A DNA stretch of 33,506 bases from assembly GCA_900318155.1 (NCBI GenBank), contig ONJN01000043.1, positions 1 through 33,506 of the forward strand, in the 5' to 3' direction. Under the pieces are notes generated by a model, which ran no database searches, was not told the origin of the DNA, and was given only the letters and a program-made list of their open reading frames with translations. Source of the DNA: an uncultured Eubacteriales bacterium (lineage in GTDB: Bacteria; Bacillota; Clostridia; Peptostreptococcales; Anaerovoracaceae). Position numbers and translations under genes: made by a program. Positions 9,532-17,662 of the stretch are shown in pieces; the stretch's first letter is position 1; every line of letters starts with the position of its first letter.

Positions 9532-9547
9532 AAAACAGTCTGTGATT

Positions 9548-10039
9548 TTAATTATACTTTTTCCAGATTGCTTCATTCTTCTCAAGAACCGCTTCTGCAT
9601 CACTTTTTCTGAGGGCATCGAGCTTTTCCGCAAGTGCCGTGTCCTCAACCGCAATGATCTGTGCGGCGAGAAGTGCCGCATTTTTGGCACCATCTATTGC
9701 AACGGTCGCGACTGGGATGCCGCCGGGCATCTGGACCGTAGATAAAAGTGCGTCCAGGCCGTCCAGCGTTGACGATTTGACCGGTATTCCGATAACCGGA
9801 AGTGTCGTATTCGCTGCGATGCTTCCGGCAAGGTGTGCAGCTTTTCCGGCTGCGGCAATGATTGCACCGAACCCGTTGTTTCTGGCGTTCACAGAAAACT
9901 CTCTTGCCTGTTCCGGTGTACGGTGTGCCGAATAGATGTGCACCTCGTACGGAACGGCGAGTTCATCAAGTGTAATCATTGCCTTTTCGACCACCGGCAA
10001 ATCACTGTCACTTCCCATAATTATTCCAACTTTTTTCAT
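9548..10039 (-). CDS. purE: N5-carboxyaminoimidazole ribonucleotide mutase (class I PurE)
   Basis: Rearranges N5-CAIR to CAIR, the AIR carboxylation step. With the ATG at 10039 the protein has 163 residues. This start is preferred over 10060 because GGGAGG lies 5 bases before it and would otherwise be inside the coding region. GSDSDLP is at 9-15, SAHRTP with His39 at 37-42, and AGKAAHL with His69 follows. The QMPGGIPVAT and AALLAAQI segments look like class I PurE, which normally works with PurK. No purK is in the window. It is the first gene of the purine operon, preceded by an AT-rich leader. Confidence 0.95.
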   Translation of the reverse strand: MKKVGIIMGSDSDLPVVEKAMITLDELAVPYEVHIYSAHRTPEQAREFSVNARNNGFGAIIAAAGKAAHLAGSIAANTTLPVIGIPVKSSTLDGLDALLSTVQMPGGIPVATVAIDGAKNAALLAAQIIAVEDTALAEKLDALRKSDAEAVLEKNEAIWKKYN

Positions 10040-10141
10040 AAATCCTCCCTGATTAGTCAAAGCAAAGCTCGTGTTGCTTCAATCATGTAAACTAATATAA
10101 TTTTATCATATTTCAGAAAATAAAACAGATATAATAGAACA
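10040..10141 (-). promoter_or_regulatory. AT-rich leader and probable promoter of the purine operon
   Basis: These 102 bases separate ruvX from purE and are strongly AT-rich. On the minus strand a TATGAT hexamer has only a weak -35 (TTATAT, 18-base spacing). A 6-bp inverted repeat (AAGCAA / TTGCTT) lies just before the ribosome binding site. I saw no convincing purine riboswitch core and no PurR box. Transcription could also read through from ruvX. Confidence 0.3.
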
Positions 10142-10567
10142 TTACATAGAATCCAGATTTGTCTGAAGAATAATGACCGCAGCCTGTTTATCGATCACCT
10201 GTTTTCTTTTTTTCCGGCTTACCTTCGCGTCGATCATGACCCTTTCCGCCTGTACAGTGGTCAGCCGTTCATCCTGCCAGACGACTTTGATTTCTTTCAT
10301 TCCGGTACTGCGCATTTTATTCTCCAGCATCGTCCGGAACTGACGCACCTTCTCCGTCTGTTCGCTGTCGCTTCCGTCCATATTGAGCGGCAGACCGATT
10401 ACAACGGTGTCGCAGTCATATTCTTTGATGTAATCGATAACCTTCCCGGCATCTTTCCTGATTCCGATCCGCTCCAGGATCGTTATTCCCTGCGCGGTGA
10501 TCCCCAGCGGATCGCTTACCGCGATTCCGATCGTACGGTCACCGACATCAAGACCAATTTTTCTCAT
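10142..10567 (-). CDS. ruvX: Putative pre-16S rRNA nuclease / YqgF-family resolvase-like protein
   Basis: YqgF/RuvX family, RNase H-like fold, implicated in maturing the 5' end of 16S rRNA. The ATG at 10567 gives 141 residues and has GAGG five bases upstream. The longer reading from 10582 has no ribosome binding site. GLDVGDRTIGIAVSDP at 5-20 carries the first acidic catalytic residue. VIGLPLNMDGS and DERLTTVQAE, followed by a DKQAAVIILQ end, are the usual conserved blocks. alaS-ireB-ruvX is the standard Firmicutes order. A terminator lies between ireB and this gene, so read-through is probably needed for expression. Confidence 0.95.
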   Translation of the reverse strand: MRKIGLDVGDRTIGIAVSDPLGITAQGITILERIGIRKDAGKVIDYIKEYDCDTVVIGLPLNMDGSDSEQTEKVRQFRTMLENKMRSTGMKEIKVVWQDERLTTVQAERVMIDAKVSRKKRKQVIDKQAAVIILQTNLDSM

Positions 10568-10593
10568 ATTTACCTCATGCACTCTATAACACT

Positions 10594-10624
10594 AAAAAGG
10601 CAGGCTGAAATAAACCTGCCTTTT
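10594..10624 (-). terminator. Intrinsic terminator after ireB
   Basis: Arms AAAAGGCAGG and CCTGCCTTTTT with a 10-base loop. On the minus strand the stem ends in a short T-run. It lies 13 bases past the ireB stop and before ruvX, so it may attenuate expression of ruvX and what follows. The symmetry means it could also work on the other strand. Confidence 0.7.
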
Positions 10625-10637
10625 CTGAATATTTCTT

Positions 10638-10883
10638 TTATTTTTTCAGATAAGCCCGAAGAATTTCTTCAACAAGCTCGTCCCTGTCAATTCGGTTAAT
10701 CATCAGCCGGGCATTGTTATGACTCGTGATATAGGAAGGGTCACCAGACAAAATATACCCCACCATCTGATCTATGCCATTATATCCACGATCTTCAAGT
10801 GCTTCATACACAGTTTCAAGAATCTCCTTAGTAGTCTTCTTCTGTGATTTCCCGGCATCAAACATAATCGTTTTTTTATCCAT
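10638..10883 (-). CDS. ireB: IreB-family regulatory protein (UPF0297)
   Basis: Small cytoplasmic protein of 81 residues. In Enterococcus the homologue IreB is a substrate of the PASTA-domain Ser/Thr kinase IreK, phosphorylated on N-terminal threonines, and affects cephalosporin tolerance. Here the recognisable core is KKTTKEILETVYEALEDRGY followed by VGYILSGDPSYITSHNNAR and a DELVEEILRAYL tail. Thr5 lies in the N-terminal region. A GAGGAGG site precedes the ATG. The position between alaS and ruvX matches the conserved Firmicutes arrangement. A promoter lies about 120 bases upstream. The kinase is not in this window. Confidence 0.95.
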   Translation of the reverse strand: MDKKTIMFDAGKSQKKTTKEILETVYEALEDRGYNGIDQMVGYILSGDPSYITSHNNARLMINRIDRDELVEEILRAYLKK

Positions 10884-11004
10884 CGTGTACCCTCCTCAAT
10901 CCTTTAAACGAATGATCGTTGTCCACACTTCAACTTTCTGTATCTGCGGGCAGTAATTCCTTCTTTATTTAAAGAACTATCGCAGTCATAATTATTATAC
11001 AAAA

Positions 11005-11034
11005 ATTATACTATACAAAGTCATTGTTCTGCAA
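11005..11034 (-). promoter_or_regulatory. SigmaA-type promoter upstream of ireB-ruvX
   Basis: On the minus strand TTGCAG (11029-11034) and TATAAT (11005-11010) are 18 bases apart. A second TATAAT-like hexamer lies just downstream (10994-10999). It sits directly after the alaS stop and gives a leader of about 115 bases, which has no clear structure. Confidence 0.6.
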
Positions 11035-11050
11035 GGAAAGAAACCGGTAA

Positions 11051-13675
11051 TTATTCAGAAATCAATTCTTCCGCGCGTTTGAATGCGTTTTCGATTCCTG
11101 CCGCATTGGAGCCGCCGGCCTGTGCCATATCGGCTTTTCCGCCGCCGCCGCCGCCGATTTCCTTCGCGAGATTCTTAATCAGTTTTCCTGCATGATAACC
11201 TTTGTCGGTCAGGTCATCTGTTACCGATGTCATCAGGACAACTTTGCCGTCGTTTACGGCAGCCAGTACAGTTACTGCGCTGATGCCTTTCTCTTTGATG
11301 CGGTCAGACATCGAACGAAGGTCGTCGATGGTGCAGTTGTCGAACTTTCCGGTAATCAGACGGACGCCGCCGATTTCCCTGGCATTGTTAATGATCGAAT
11401 CGAGATCGGAGCCCAGTTCTTCTTTTTTGAGGCTGTCCAGTTCTTTTTTTGTGTTTTTCAGATCACTTATTACGGAAGCCGCTTTTGTTTCAAGATTGTC
11501 TGCGCTTGCTTTAAGAATTTCCGATACACTCGAGATCAGCGCGTTGTTTTCTCTGGCGCGGACAAGCAGTTCTGTTCCTGTGATTGCCTCGATCCGGCGA
11601 ACACCAGAGGCGATGCCGGATTCGGATTCAATGATGAAAACACCGATCTGGCCGGTATTGGAAACATGTGTGCCTCCGCAGAGCTCAATGCTCCAGTCAT
11701 CAATACTGACAACGCGGACAATGTCGCCGTACTTCTCGCCGAACAAAGCCATTGCGCCGGTTTCTCTTGCCTCATCAATCGACATTTCCTTTGTAACTAC
11801 CGGAATGAATTCCGTGATTTTCTGATTGACAATATCTTCAATCCGTGAAATCTGTTCCTTTGTGAGCGGTTCAAAGTGCGTAAAGTCAAAGCGCAGCATA
11901 TCTTCATCATTTTTGGAACCAGCCTGTTCTACGTGTGTGCCCACGACCTCACGAAGCGCCTGCTGAAGAAGATGGGTAGCCGTATGGTTCCGCGCCGTGG
12001 AATTTCTCTTGATTCTGTCAACCGCGCAGTGAACCTGGGCACCGGTCGTAAGTTCACCTTGATCGACCTGGATGACGTGCGCGGATAAATCATTCTGTTT
12101 CTTCATATCCGTTACAGCCGCGTGGAATTCATCCGCTGAAATTTCACCGTGGTCGGACACCTGTCCGCCGCTTTCCGCGTAGAACGGTGTCTGGTCCAGA
12201 TAAATGACCGCCGTTTCACCTGCAGTGACGGAGTCGACCGGTTCGCCGTCTTTATAAATTCTCAGCACGGCCGCTTCATCTTCTGTTCTGTCATATCCGG
12301 TAAATACCGTTGCATTCAGATCATTCGGGATCGCGTCATCCTTCCAGGCAGCTTCATCAGTATTTTTCTGGCCTTCCTGAGCAAGCTTTCTCTGTTTTTC
12401 CATGCACGCATTGAAGCCTTCCAGATCCGCGCTGAGCCCTTCTTCATTAAGGATTTCTTCCGTCAGCTCGACCGGGAATCCGTATGTATCGTAAAGTTTG
12501 AATGTTTTTTCACCGGAGAGAACTTTTTCACCATTTGCGTTCATTTCATCAATGTATCCGTTGATGATCTGTGAACCGTGTTCAAGGGTCTCGCTGAATC
12601 TCTTTTCTTCCACAGAAATAATCTGTGTAATGTAATCATATTTCTCAACGATTTCCGGATAAGCTTCTCCGGAAACGTCAACAACTCTCTGTACCAGCCC
12701 GGCCAGGAACGTCCCGTCGATTCCAAGCAGTCTTCCGTGTCTTGCTGCCCGCCGGATCAGGCGGCGGAGCACATAGCCTCTTCCCTCATTAGAAGGAAGG
12801 ATTCCGTCTGCGATCATGAAAACCATGGAACGGAGATGATCGGTAATGATTCTGATGGAAATATCTGCGGCGTTGTCGCCCTGCTCGTATTTTTTATCGG
12901 TGAGTTCAAGTACTCCGTTCAGAATATGACGCACTGTATCGATATCATAAATTGAATCTACACCCTGCATGATGCAGGCCATTCTTTCCAGCCCCATTCC
13001 GGTATCGATGTTCGGATGCTCGAGGTCACTGTAACTTCCGTCTTCTTCTCTGGAAAACTGTGTAAATACGTGGTTCCAGAATTCCATGTAACGGTCGCAG
13101 TCGCATCCCGGCTTACAGTCCGGATTATCGCAGCCGTATTCCGGTCCGCGGTCAAAATAGATTTCCGAACAAGGACCACACGGGCCGAGTCCGATCTCCC
13201 AGAAATTGTCGTCTTTTCCAAGACGGACGATCCGTTCTTCCGGCATACCGATCTCTTTCCAGATCTCAACCGCTTCATCGTCGTCTTCATAGACCGTCGC
13301 CCACATTTTATCCGCAGGCATTTTCAGCCATTCCGTGATGAATTCCCATCCCCAGTGAAGCGATTCGGTTTTAAAATAGTCGCCAAAAGAGAAGTTGCCA
13401 AGCATCTCAAAGAATGTGCCGTGTCTCGCGGTGATCCCGACATTCTCGATATCACCCGTACGAATACATTTCTGACATGTAGTCATGCGGTTTTTCGGCG
13501 GAGTCTCCGCGCCGGAGAAATAGGCCTTCAGCGGCGCCATTCCTGAATTTATAATCAGCAGGGACTTATCATTTGCCGGCGGGATAAGAGACGAACTCTT
13601 TCCGGGATAATGATCCTTACTGACATAAAAGTCTCTGAACATGCTTCTTATCGTATTAAGTCCAAGTTTTTCCAT
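11051..13675 (-). CDS. alaS: Alanine-tRNA ligase
   Basis: Charges tRNA-Ala and edits mischarged Ser/Gly. Its 874 residues are normal for the bacterial enzyme. The class II catalytic core is N-terminal (CQKCIRTGDIENVG at 67-80, FFEMLGNFSFGDYF at 88-101). The editing domain carries the zinc-site residues His564 and His568 (HTATH) and Cys666 and His670 (CGGTH). The C-terminal domain ends with a glycine-run segment (GGGGGGKADMAQAGG) typical of AlaRS. AAGGAG lies about 6 bases before the ATG. It starts 35 bases after the phosphohexomutase-like gene, with no promoter or T-box visible between them, so the two are probably co-transcribed. Confidence 0.97.
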   Translation of the reverse strand: MEKLGLNTIRSMFRDFYVSKDHYPGKSSSLIPPANDKSLLIINSGMAPLKAYFSGAETPPKNRMTTCQKCIRTGDIENVGITARHGTFFEMLGNFSFGDYFKTESLHWGWEFITEWLKMPADKMWATVYEDDDEAVEIWKEIGMPEERIVRLGKDDNFWEIGLGPCGPCSEIYFDRGPEYGCDNPDCKPGCDCDRYMEFWNHVFTQFSREEDGSYSDLEHPNIDTGMGLERMACIMQGVDSIYDIDTVRHILNGVLELTDKKYEQGDNAADISIRIITDHLRSMVFMIADGILPSNEGRGYVLRRLIRRAARHGRLLGIDGTFLAGLVQRVVDVSGEAYPEIVEKYDYITQIISVEEKRFSETLEHGSQIINGYIDEMNANGEKVLSGEKTFKLYDTYGFPVELTEEILNEEGLSADLEGFNACMEKQRKLAQEGQKNTDEAAWKDDAIPNDLNATVFTGYDRTEDEAAVLRIYKDGEPVDSVTAGETAVIYLDQTPFYAESGGQVSDHGEISADEFHAAVTDMKKQNDLSAHVIQVDQGELTTGAQVHCAVDRIKRNSTARNHTATHLLQQALREVVGTHVEQAGSKNDEDMLRFDFTHFEPLTKEQISRIEDIVNQKITEFIPVVTKEMSIDEARETGAMALFGEKYGDIVRVVSIDDWSIELCGGTHVSNTGQIGVFIIESESGIASGVRRIEAITGTELLVRARENNALISSVSEILKASADNLETKAASVISDLKNTKKELDSLKKEELGSDLDSIINNAREIGGVRLITGKFDNCTIDDLRSMSDRIKEKGISAVTVLAAVNDGKVVLMTSVTDDLTDKGYHAGKLIKNLAKEIGGGGGGKADMAQAGGSNAAGIENAFKRAEELISE

Positions 13676-13710
13676 GAATTACTCCTTATAATAATATTTG
13701 TATACTATGT

Positions 13711-15369
13711 TCATCTGAACCTTTCAATTACCTTGACAATTTCGCGCTCTACATCGGCAAAGTCACGTGTCTCAAACGAATAAATCTTCAGTCTTGATTC
13801 CACACTGCTCGGATGAATGATCAGACGGCTGTCGTCCTCAAAATCAAATTCCAGAATATTGGCGGGCGGAAGCCCTGTATTCTCAAGATAATCAATTTTT
13901 CTGATGATTCTTTTATTCCCGAGCGTGACATTCACATTTCTTCGCATATGCCGCATGACGCTGTCCATTTTTATCTTGCCTTCGGCACCGCTGAAATTGT
14001 AGTTGCGCTGTTTATCGATGCATTGACCGAATTCTTTATAAATTTCGTTCATCCGGTCAATCAGATCCTTGCCCCTTTTTTCATGAAATGCCGCCACCTG
14101 AAGAATCAGCAGTGTCGCGGCAATCCCATCGTTCCCGTGCAGATACGGGTCGATAAAAAAGCCGTTGCATTCCTGGAAACCGAAATAAAAGCAACCCAGT
14201 TTCCCTGCTTTTTCAAGCTTTGAAAGCGTCTCACCAATGTACTGAGACCCGGATAACGTGCTCATCACCCGCAGGCCGTATTTTTGAGCCATTTTATTAA
14301 CGAGCGGTGAGGTCATAATACTCTTTATCACCACCTGTCCCGCTGCGGGCGGTTCGATGTGACAAAGATAATCTAACATGAGAAGCCCTAACTGATTCCC
14401 GCTCAGAAGCGTACGTACGCCATCGTGGTACAGCGCAGCACCGACACTGGCAGAATCCGGGCTTGTGGCAAGCAGCAAATCACCGCCATTCACATCCATC
14501 AGTTTGAATCCCTCGTCAAACGCGAGTATTTTCCGCGGATTCGGCATCGGGCAGGTTCTGAAATCCTGATCCGGGTATTCCTGGACTCGAACTGTGCTGT
14601 AATCGGTGTAACCGATTTTATCAAACACGTCTTTGACGTATTTTCCCCCGGTTCCGTTCAGCGGAGAATAGATCGATTTATAATCAGTCAGCATTTCCGG
14701 ATCGTTCGGTGAAATGATCGCCGCGATCCGTTCCGTATAACTGTCTCTTACCTTTTCCGTCAGTTTCTGGTTTTTTTCAGCTTTTTCGTATTTAATGCCG
14801 TCAAAATAATCCAGTTTCCCGATCGCTTCTTTAATATCGTCTAATTCTTTGCCGATAATTCCGTAACCGTCCTGATTATAGATTCTGTAACCGTTATAAA
14901 AGCGCTGTTCACAGTCAGCCGTGATCATGATACCCATTGAGCATTTCAGCACCCGGATCGCATAGGACAAAACCGGCGCCGGTGTCAGTTCTGAAAACAG
15001 AAATGTTTTAATCCCGTTCCCTTTTAATACAGAAGCGGCTTCTGATGCAAAAAATTCAGACTTTTTTCTACAGTCATATGCGATGGCAACCAGACATTCT
15101 TCATCTTTACCAGCCAGATAATCAGCAAGTCCCTGAGTCGCGCGGCGAATAACATACTCATTGATCCGGTTCGTTCCAGGTCCGGTCAAACCTTTCAGAC
15201 CGTATGGACCGTAAACCAGATCTGTATAAAATGAATCGCTGATTTCCTCATTATTCTCGTGCAGTTTTCTAAGCTCAGCCTGAAACTCACTGTTATCCGC
15301 TGTATGATCGATCCATCTCTGATATTCATCGATCGCAGAATTTTTTGTTTCTTTGAGATTAAAATACAT
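13711..15369 (-). CDS. Phosphohexomutase-family protein with degenerate active site (probable pseudoenzyme)
   Basis: The 552 residues follow the alpha-D-phosphohexomutase layout (bacterial PgcA/phosphoglucomutase length, four domains): YGPYGLKGLTGPGTNRIN at 53-70 matches the family's FGTAGLRG start. All four active-site loops are changed. Catalytic TASHNP is TADCEQ (150-155), so the phosphoserine is Asp152. The metal loop DPDADR is SPDSAS (303-308), losing two of three Asp and the Arg. The sugar loop GFEES is GFQEC (397-401). The phosphate loop RPSGTEPK is HPSSVESR (519-526). The frame is uninterrupted and flanking sequence is conserved (YNGYRIYNQDG, HGNDGIAATLLI), so it is a maintained gene and not a decayed one. 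Ordinary mutase activity is unlikely; a regulatory or sugar-phosphate-sensing role is only a guess. It has its own putative promoter and lies upstream of alaS. Confidence 0.85.
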   Translation of the reverse strand: MYFNLKETKNSAIDEYQRWIDHTADNSEFQAELRKLHENNEEISDSFYTDLVYGPYGLKGLTGPGTNRINEYVIRRATQGLADYLAGKDEECLVAIAYDCRKKSEFFASEAASVLKGNGIKTFLFSELTPAPVLSYAIRVLKCSMGIMITADCEQRFYNGYRIYNQDGYGIIGKELDDIKEAIGKLDYFDGIKYEKAEKNQKLTEKVRDSYTERIAAIISPNDPEMLTDYKSIYSPLNGTGGKYVKDVFDKIGYTDYSTVRVQEYPDQDFRTCPMPNPRKILAFDEGFKLMDVNGGDLLLATSPDSASVGAALYHDGVRTLLSGNQLGLLMLDYLCHIEPPAAGQVVIKSIMTSPLVNKMAQKYGLRVMSTLSGSQYIGETLSKLEKAGKLGCFYFGFQECNGFFIDPYLHGNDGIAATLLILQVAAFHEKRGKDLIDRMNEIYKEFGQCIDKQRNYNFSGAEGKIKMDSVMRHMRRNVNVTLGNKRIIRKIDYLENTGLPPANILEFDFEDDSRLIIHPSSVESRLKIYSFETRDFADVEREIVKVIERFR

Positions 15370-15422
15370 ATATTTATTTCATCCTTACCGAAAATCAGGT
15401 TAATATAAAAATTAATGAATCA

Positions 15423-15431
15423 AGTATATCA
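15423..15431 (-). promoter_or_regulatory. Putative extended -10 promoter of the phosphohexomutase-like gene
   Basis: On the minus strand TGATATACT forms a TGn-TATACT extended -10, about 55 bases before the start codon and just downstream of the isc terminator. The -35 region (TACAAA, 17-base spacing) is weak. Confidence 0.4.
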
Positions 15432-15461
15432 CAAATCCGAAGTTTTTTGTAGATTCCATAC

Positions 15462-15495
15462 AAAAAAAGGACAGTGCTTCTATGTGCATCTGTCC
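15462..15495 (-). terminator. Intrinsic terminator of the iscS-iscU operon
   Basis: On the minus strand GGACAG pairs with CTGTCC, with an inner TGC/GCA extension, followed directly by seven T. It lies 33 bases past the iscU stop and separates this operon from the next gene. Confidence 0.85.
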
Positions 15496-15528
15496 AAATC
15501 TGCAAAAAAACGAATACTGGTTATAAAA

Positions 15529-15972
15529 TTATGCTTCAGGTTCATCACCTTTATCGGTCGGATCAAAATCTTTTAATCCTTTATATGTTTTTCCATGCTT
15601 CTGTGCATAGTCATAAATCGCGTGTTTAATCGCACGGTCCGCCATTACGGAACAATGAATTTTTACTGCCGGCAGGCCGCCGAGTTCGTCAACAATTGAC
15701 TTATTAGTGATTTCAAGAGCTTCTTCAACTGGTTTTCCGATAATCATAGTCGTCGCCATACTTGAAGATGCAATCGCGCTTCCGCATCCGAATGTCTGGA
15801 ATTTACAGTCTGTAATAATATCATTTTCATCGACTTTGATCTGCACCTGCATCATGTCTCCGCAGACCGGGCTCCCGTACGTGCCTGTGCCGTCGGCATC
15901 AGGAATCTCTCCTACATTTCTCGGATTCATGAAGTGATCCATTACTGTTTCATTATATAAACCTAAACCCAT
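15529..15972 (-). CDS. iscU: Fe-S cluster assembly scaffold, NifU/IscU family
   Basis: Scaffold on which [2Fe-2S] and [4Fe-4S] clusters are built with sulfur from the adjacent cysteine desulfurase. The 147 residues contain the three ligand cysteines: Cys37 in PVCGD, with Asp39 alongside, Cys63 in FGCGSAIASSS, and Cys107 in HCSV. The short acidic C-terminal tail (DPTDKGDEPEA) is seen in clostridial members. The start has an AAGGTGG site. It follows iscS by 18 bases and ends at a terminator. No iscR, hscA or fdx genes accompany it, as usual in Clostridia. nifU is an alternative name. Confidence 0.94.
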   Translation of the reverse strand: MGLGLYNETVMDHFMNPRNVGEIPDADGTGTYGSPVCGDMMQVQIKVDENDIITDCKFQTFGCGSAIASSSMATTMIIGKPVEEALEITNKSIVDELGGLPAVKIHCSVMADRAIKHAIYDYAQKHGKTYKGLKDFDPTDKGDEPEA

Positions 15973-15990
15973 CGCTGATTTCCACCTTTC

Positions 15991-17157
15991 TTATAACATT
16001 GAAATCTCACGGAGACGACTGACAACTTTTTCAACGCACTCCACAACATAATCGATATCTTCTTTTGTTGTAAAATCTCCCACAGTGAAGCGGATTGTTC
16101 CGTGTATCATCTCTCTGTGTACGCCAATCGCCGCCAGAACGTGCGACGGTTCCAGTGATTTGGATGAACACGCCGAACCGGTCGATACTGCGATCCCCAT
16201 ACTGTCAAGCAGAATAAGAATAGACTCTCCCTCAATCCTGGCAAATGTAATATTCGCATTTCCGGGATGTCTGCGGCTGTGATCCTCCGGCCCGTTTACA
16301 ATGATATCCGGAATTCTGGCCGTAATCTGATCGATCAGATAATCACGCAGTTCGGAGCAGTGTTTACGATGATACTCAAGGTTTTTCTCAGCCAGTTCGG
16401 CTGCCGCTCCGAAACCAACGATTCCGGCAATATTTTCTGTTCCGGCGCGCTTTCCTTTTTCCTGTGCTCCGCCGTGAATAAAACTCGGAATCTGTACACC
16501 TTTCCGGATAAACATTCCGCCTTCGCCCTTCGGTCCGTATATTTTATGCGAGGACATCGAAACAAAATCCACATCCAGATCACGAACATCAATCGGCACG
16601 TTTCCGATGGCCTGTACCGCGTCAGTATGGAACAGCACACCATGTTTGTGCGCAATGGCCGCGAGCTCTTTGATCGGTTCAACGGTTCCGATTTCATTAT
16701 TTACAAACATAATACTTACAAGAATTGTGTCGTCTCTGATCGCGGCTTCAAGCTGTTCAGGATGGACAAAGCCTTCTTTGTCTACATCGAGATAAGTTAC
16801 TTCAAATCCCTGCTTTTCAAGGAATTCCGCCGAATGCAGGATGGCATGGTGCTCAATCTTCGTTGTGATGATATGTTTTCCTTTATTCTTGAGCTGTTCT
16901 GCCACGCCGAAAAGTGTCCAGTTGTCAGATTCACTTCCACCGCCTGTAAAATACACTTCCTTCGGATCAGCTCCGATCAGGTGCGCTACCTGACCTCTCG
17001 CCTTCTCGATCGCGTCTTTTGCCTGCAGACCGATTGAATAAAGACTGGATGCATTTCCGAAATGTTCGGTAAAATACGGGAGCATTTCCTTCAGTACTTC
17101 TTCTTTTACAGGTGTTGTTGCAGAATAATCTAAATATACCTTTCTGGTTTGATTCAT
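15991..17157 (-). CDS. iscS: Cysteine desulfurase, IscS/NifS family
   Basis: PLP enzyme that takes sulfur from cysteine for Fe-S clusters and tRNA thiolation. The ATG at 17157 gives 388 residues. It is preferred over 17178 because AAAGGGG lies upstream of it and nothing suitable precedes the longer start. It begins YLDYSATTPV. With this numbering, His104 stacks on PLP, Lys205 binds PLP (SSHKIYGPKG) and Cys330 is the catalytic cysteine (STGSACSSKS). It is followed by iscU, its scaffold partner, and preceded by a UPF0291 gene with a terminator in between. Confidence 0.95.
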   Translation of the reverse strand: MNQTRKVYLDYSATTPVKEEVLKEMLPYFTEHFGNASSLYSIGLQAKDAIEKARGQVAHLIGADPKEVYFTGGGSESDNWTLFGVAEQLKNKGKHIITTKIEHHAILHSAEFLEKQGFEVTYLDVDKEGFVHPEQLEAAIRDDTILVSIMFVNNEIGTVEPIKELAAIAHKHGVLFHTDAVQAIGNVPIDVRDLDVDFVSMSSHKIYGPKGEGGMFIRKGVQIPSFIHGGAQEKGKRAGTENIAGIVGFGAAAELAEKNLEYHRKHCSELRDYLIDQITARIPDIIVNGPEDHSRRHPGNANITFARIEGESILILLDSMGIAVSTGSACSSKSLEPSHVLAAIGVHREMIHGTIRFTVGDFTTKEDIDYVVECVEKVVSRLREISML

Positions 17158-17225
17158 TATAATCAAATCCCCTTTCATTATCTGTCCACTTTTAACTTAT
17201 ACCATATCAGAGCGTTTTCAAACAG

Positions 17226-17259
17226 AAAAATAAGGATCTTTTTTGGTTAAGACCCTTAT
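17226..17259 (-). terminator. Intrinsic terminator after the UPF0291 gene
   Basis: On the minus strand ATAAGGGTCTT pairs with AAGATCCTTAT (11 pairs including one G-T) across an 8-base loop, then TTTTT. It lies about 20 bases past the UPF0291 stop and about 70 bases before iscS. It may attenuate the isc genes or separate them from the small gene. Confidence 0.8.
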
Positions 17260-17280
17260 GATTTAATGCTGATGAAGCAT

Positions 17281-17532
17281 TCAGCTTTCAATATGACTGA
17301 TCTCAATGATTTCCCCGATTTCTTCTGTTGTTCCTTCCGGCTTTTTACCGTTATCCGCCGGGCTGTCCACAATTCTGATGCGATCCAGCTGCGCGCGCAG
17401 ATTGGTTTTAAATGCATCAATGTATGCTTGTCTAAGTTTGGCCTGCTCTTCTTTTTCTTCTTCATTAAGTCCGGTTTTTTTTGATTTACGGGCCAGTTCA
17501 TTGATCCGCGCGATCATTTCTTCAGTAATCAT
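17281..17532 (-). CDS. UPF0291 / DUF896 small protein (YnzC-like)
   Basis: An 83-residue cytoplasmic protein of the DUF896 family, whose function is not firmly known. The family core is visible: ARINELARKSKKTGLNEEEK followed by EQAKLRQAYIDAFKTNLRAQLD, a helical hairpin rich in charge. The B. subtilis homologue YnzC is next to the SOS gene yneA. Here the neighbours are iscS and a Spo0A-like gene, and I saw no LexA box. AGAGGTGA lies just before the ATG, and a good promoter is found about 50 bases upstream. Confidence 0.9.
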   Translation of the reverse strand: MITEEMIARINELARKSKKTGLNEEEKEEQAKLRQAYIDAFKTNLRAQLDRIRIVDSPADNGKKPEGTTEEIGEIIEISHIES

Positions 17533-17575
17533 TTTTCACCTCTTCACCGACGGGCTCTGTTTGAAATCGTTATAG

Positions 17576-17604
17576 ATTTTACCACATTACAACCTATTAT
17601 TCAA
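17576..17604 (-). promoter_or_regulatory. SigmaA-type promoter of the UPF0291-iscS-iscU unit
   Basis: On the minus strand TTGAAT (17599-17604), 17-base spacer, TAAAAT (17576-17581). The predicted start site lies about 35 bases before the UPF0291 ATG. Confidence 0.65.
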
Positions 17605-17662
17605 CTGGATTAAACTATGATACAATCAATTCAAACAAAAAATGATATGTTTCTTCATCTTC

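Noticed and set aside
10040..10141. Possible purine riboswitch or PurR box before purE
   Set aside because: The leader is short and AT-rich with no riboswitch core and no match to the PurR box.
13676..13710. Possible T-box leader for alaS
   Set aside because: Only 35 bases separate alaS from the gene upstream, and I saw no T-box motif or antiterminator.
16267..17037. 256-codon open frame on the plus strand
   Set aside because: Antisense to iscS, with no motif and no ribosome binding site of note.
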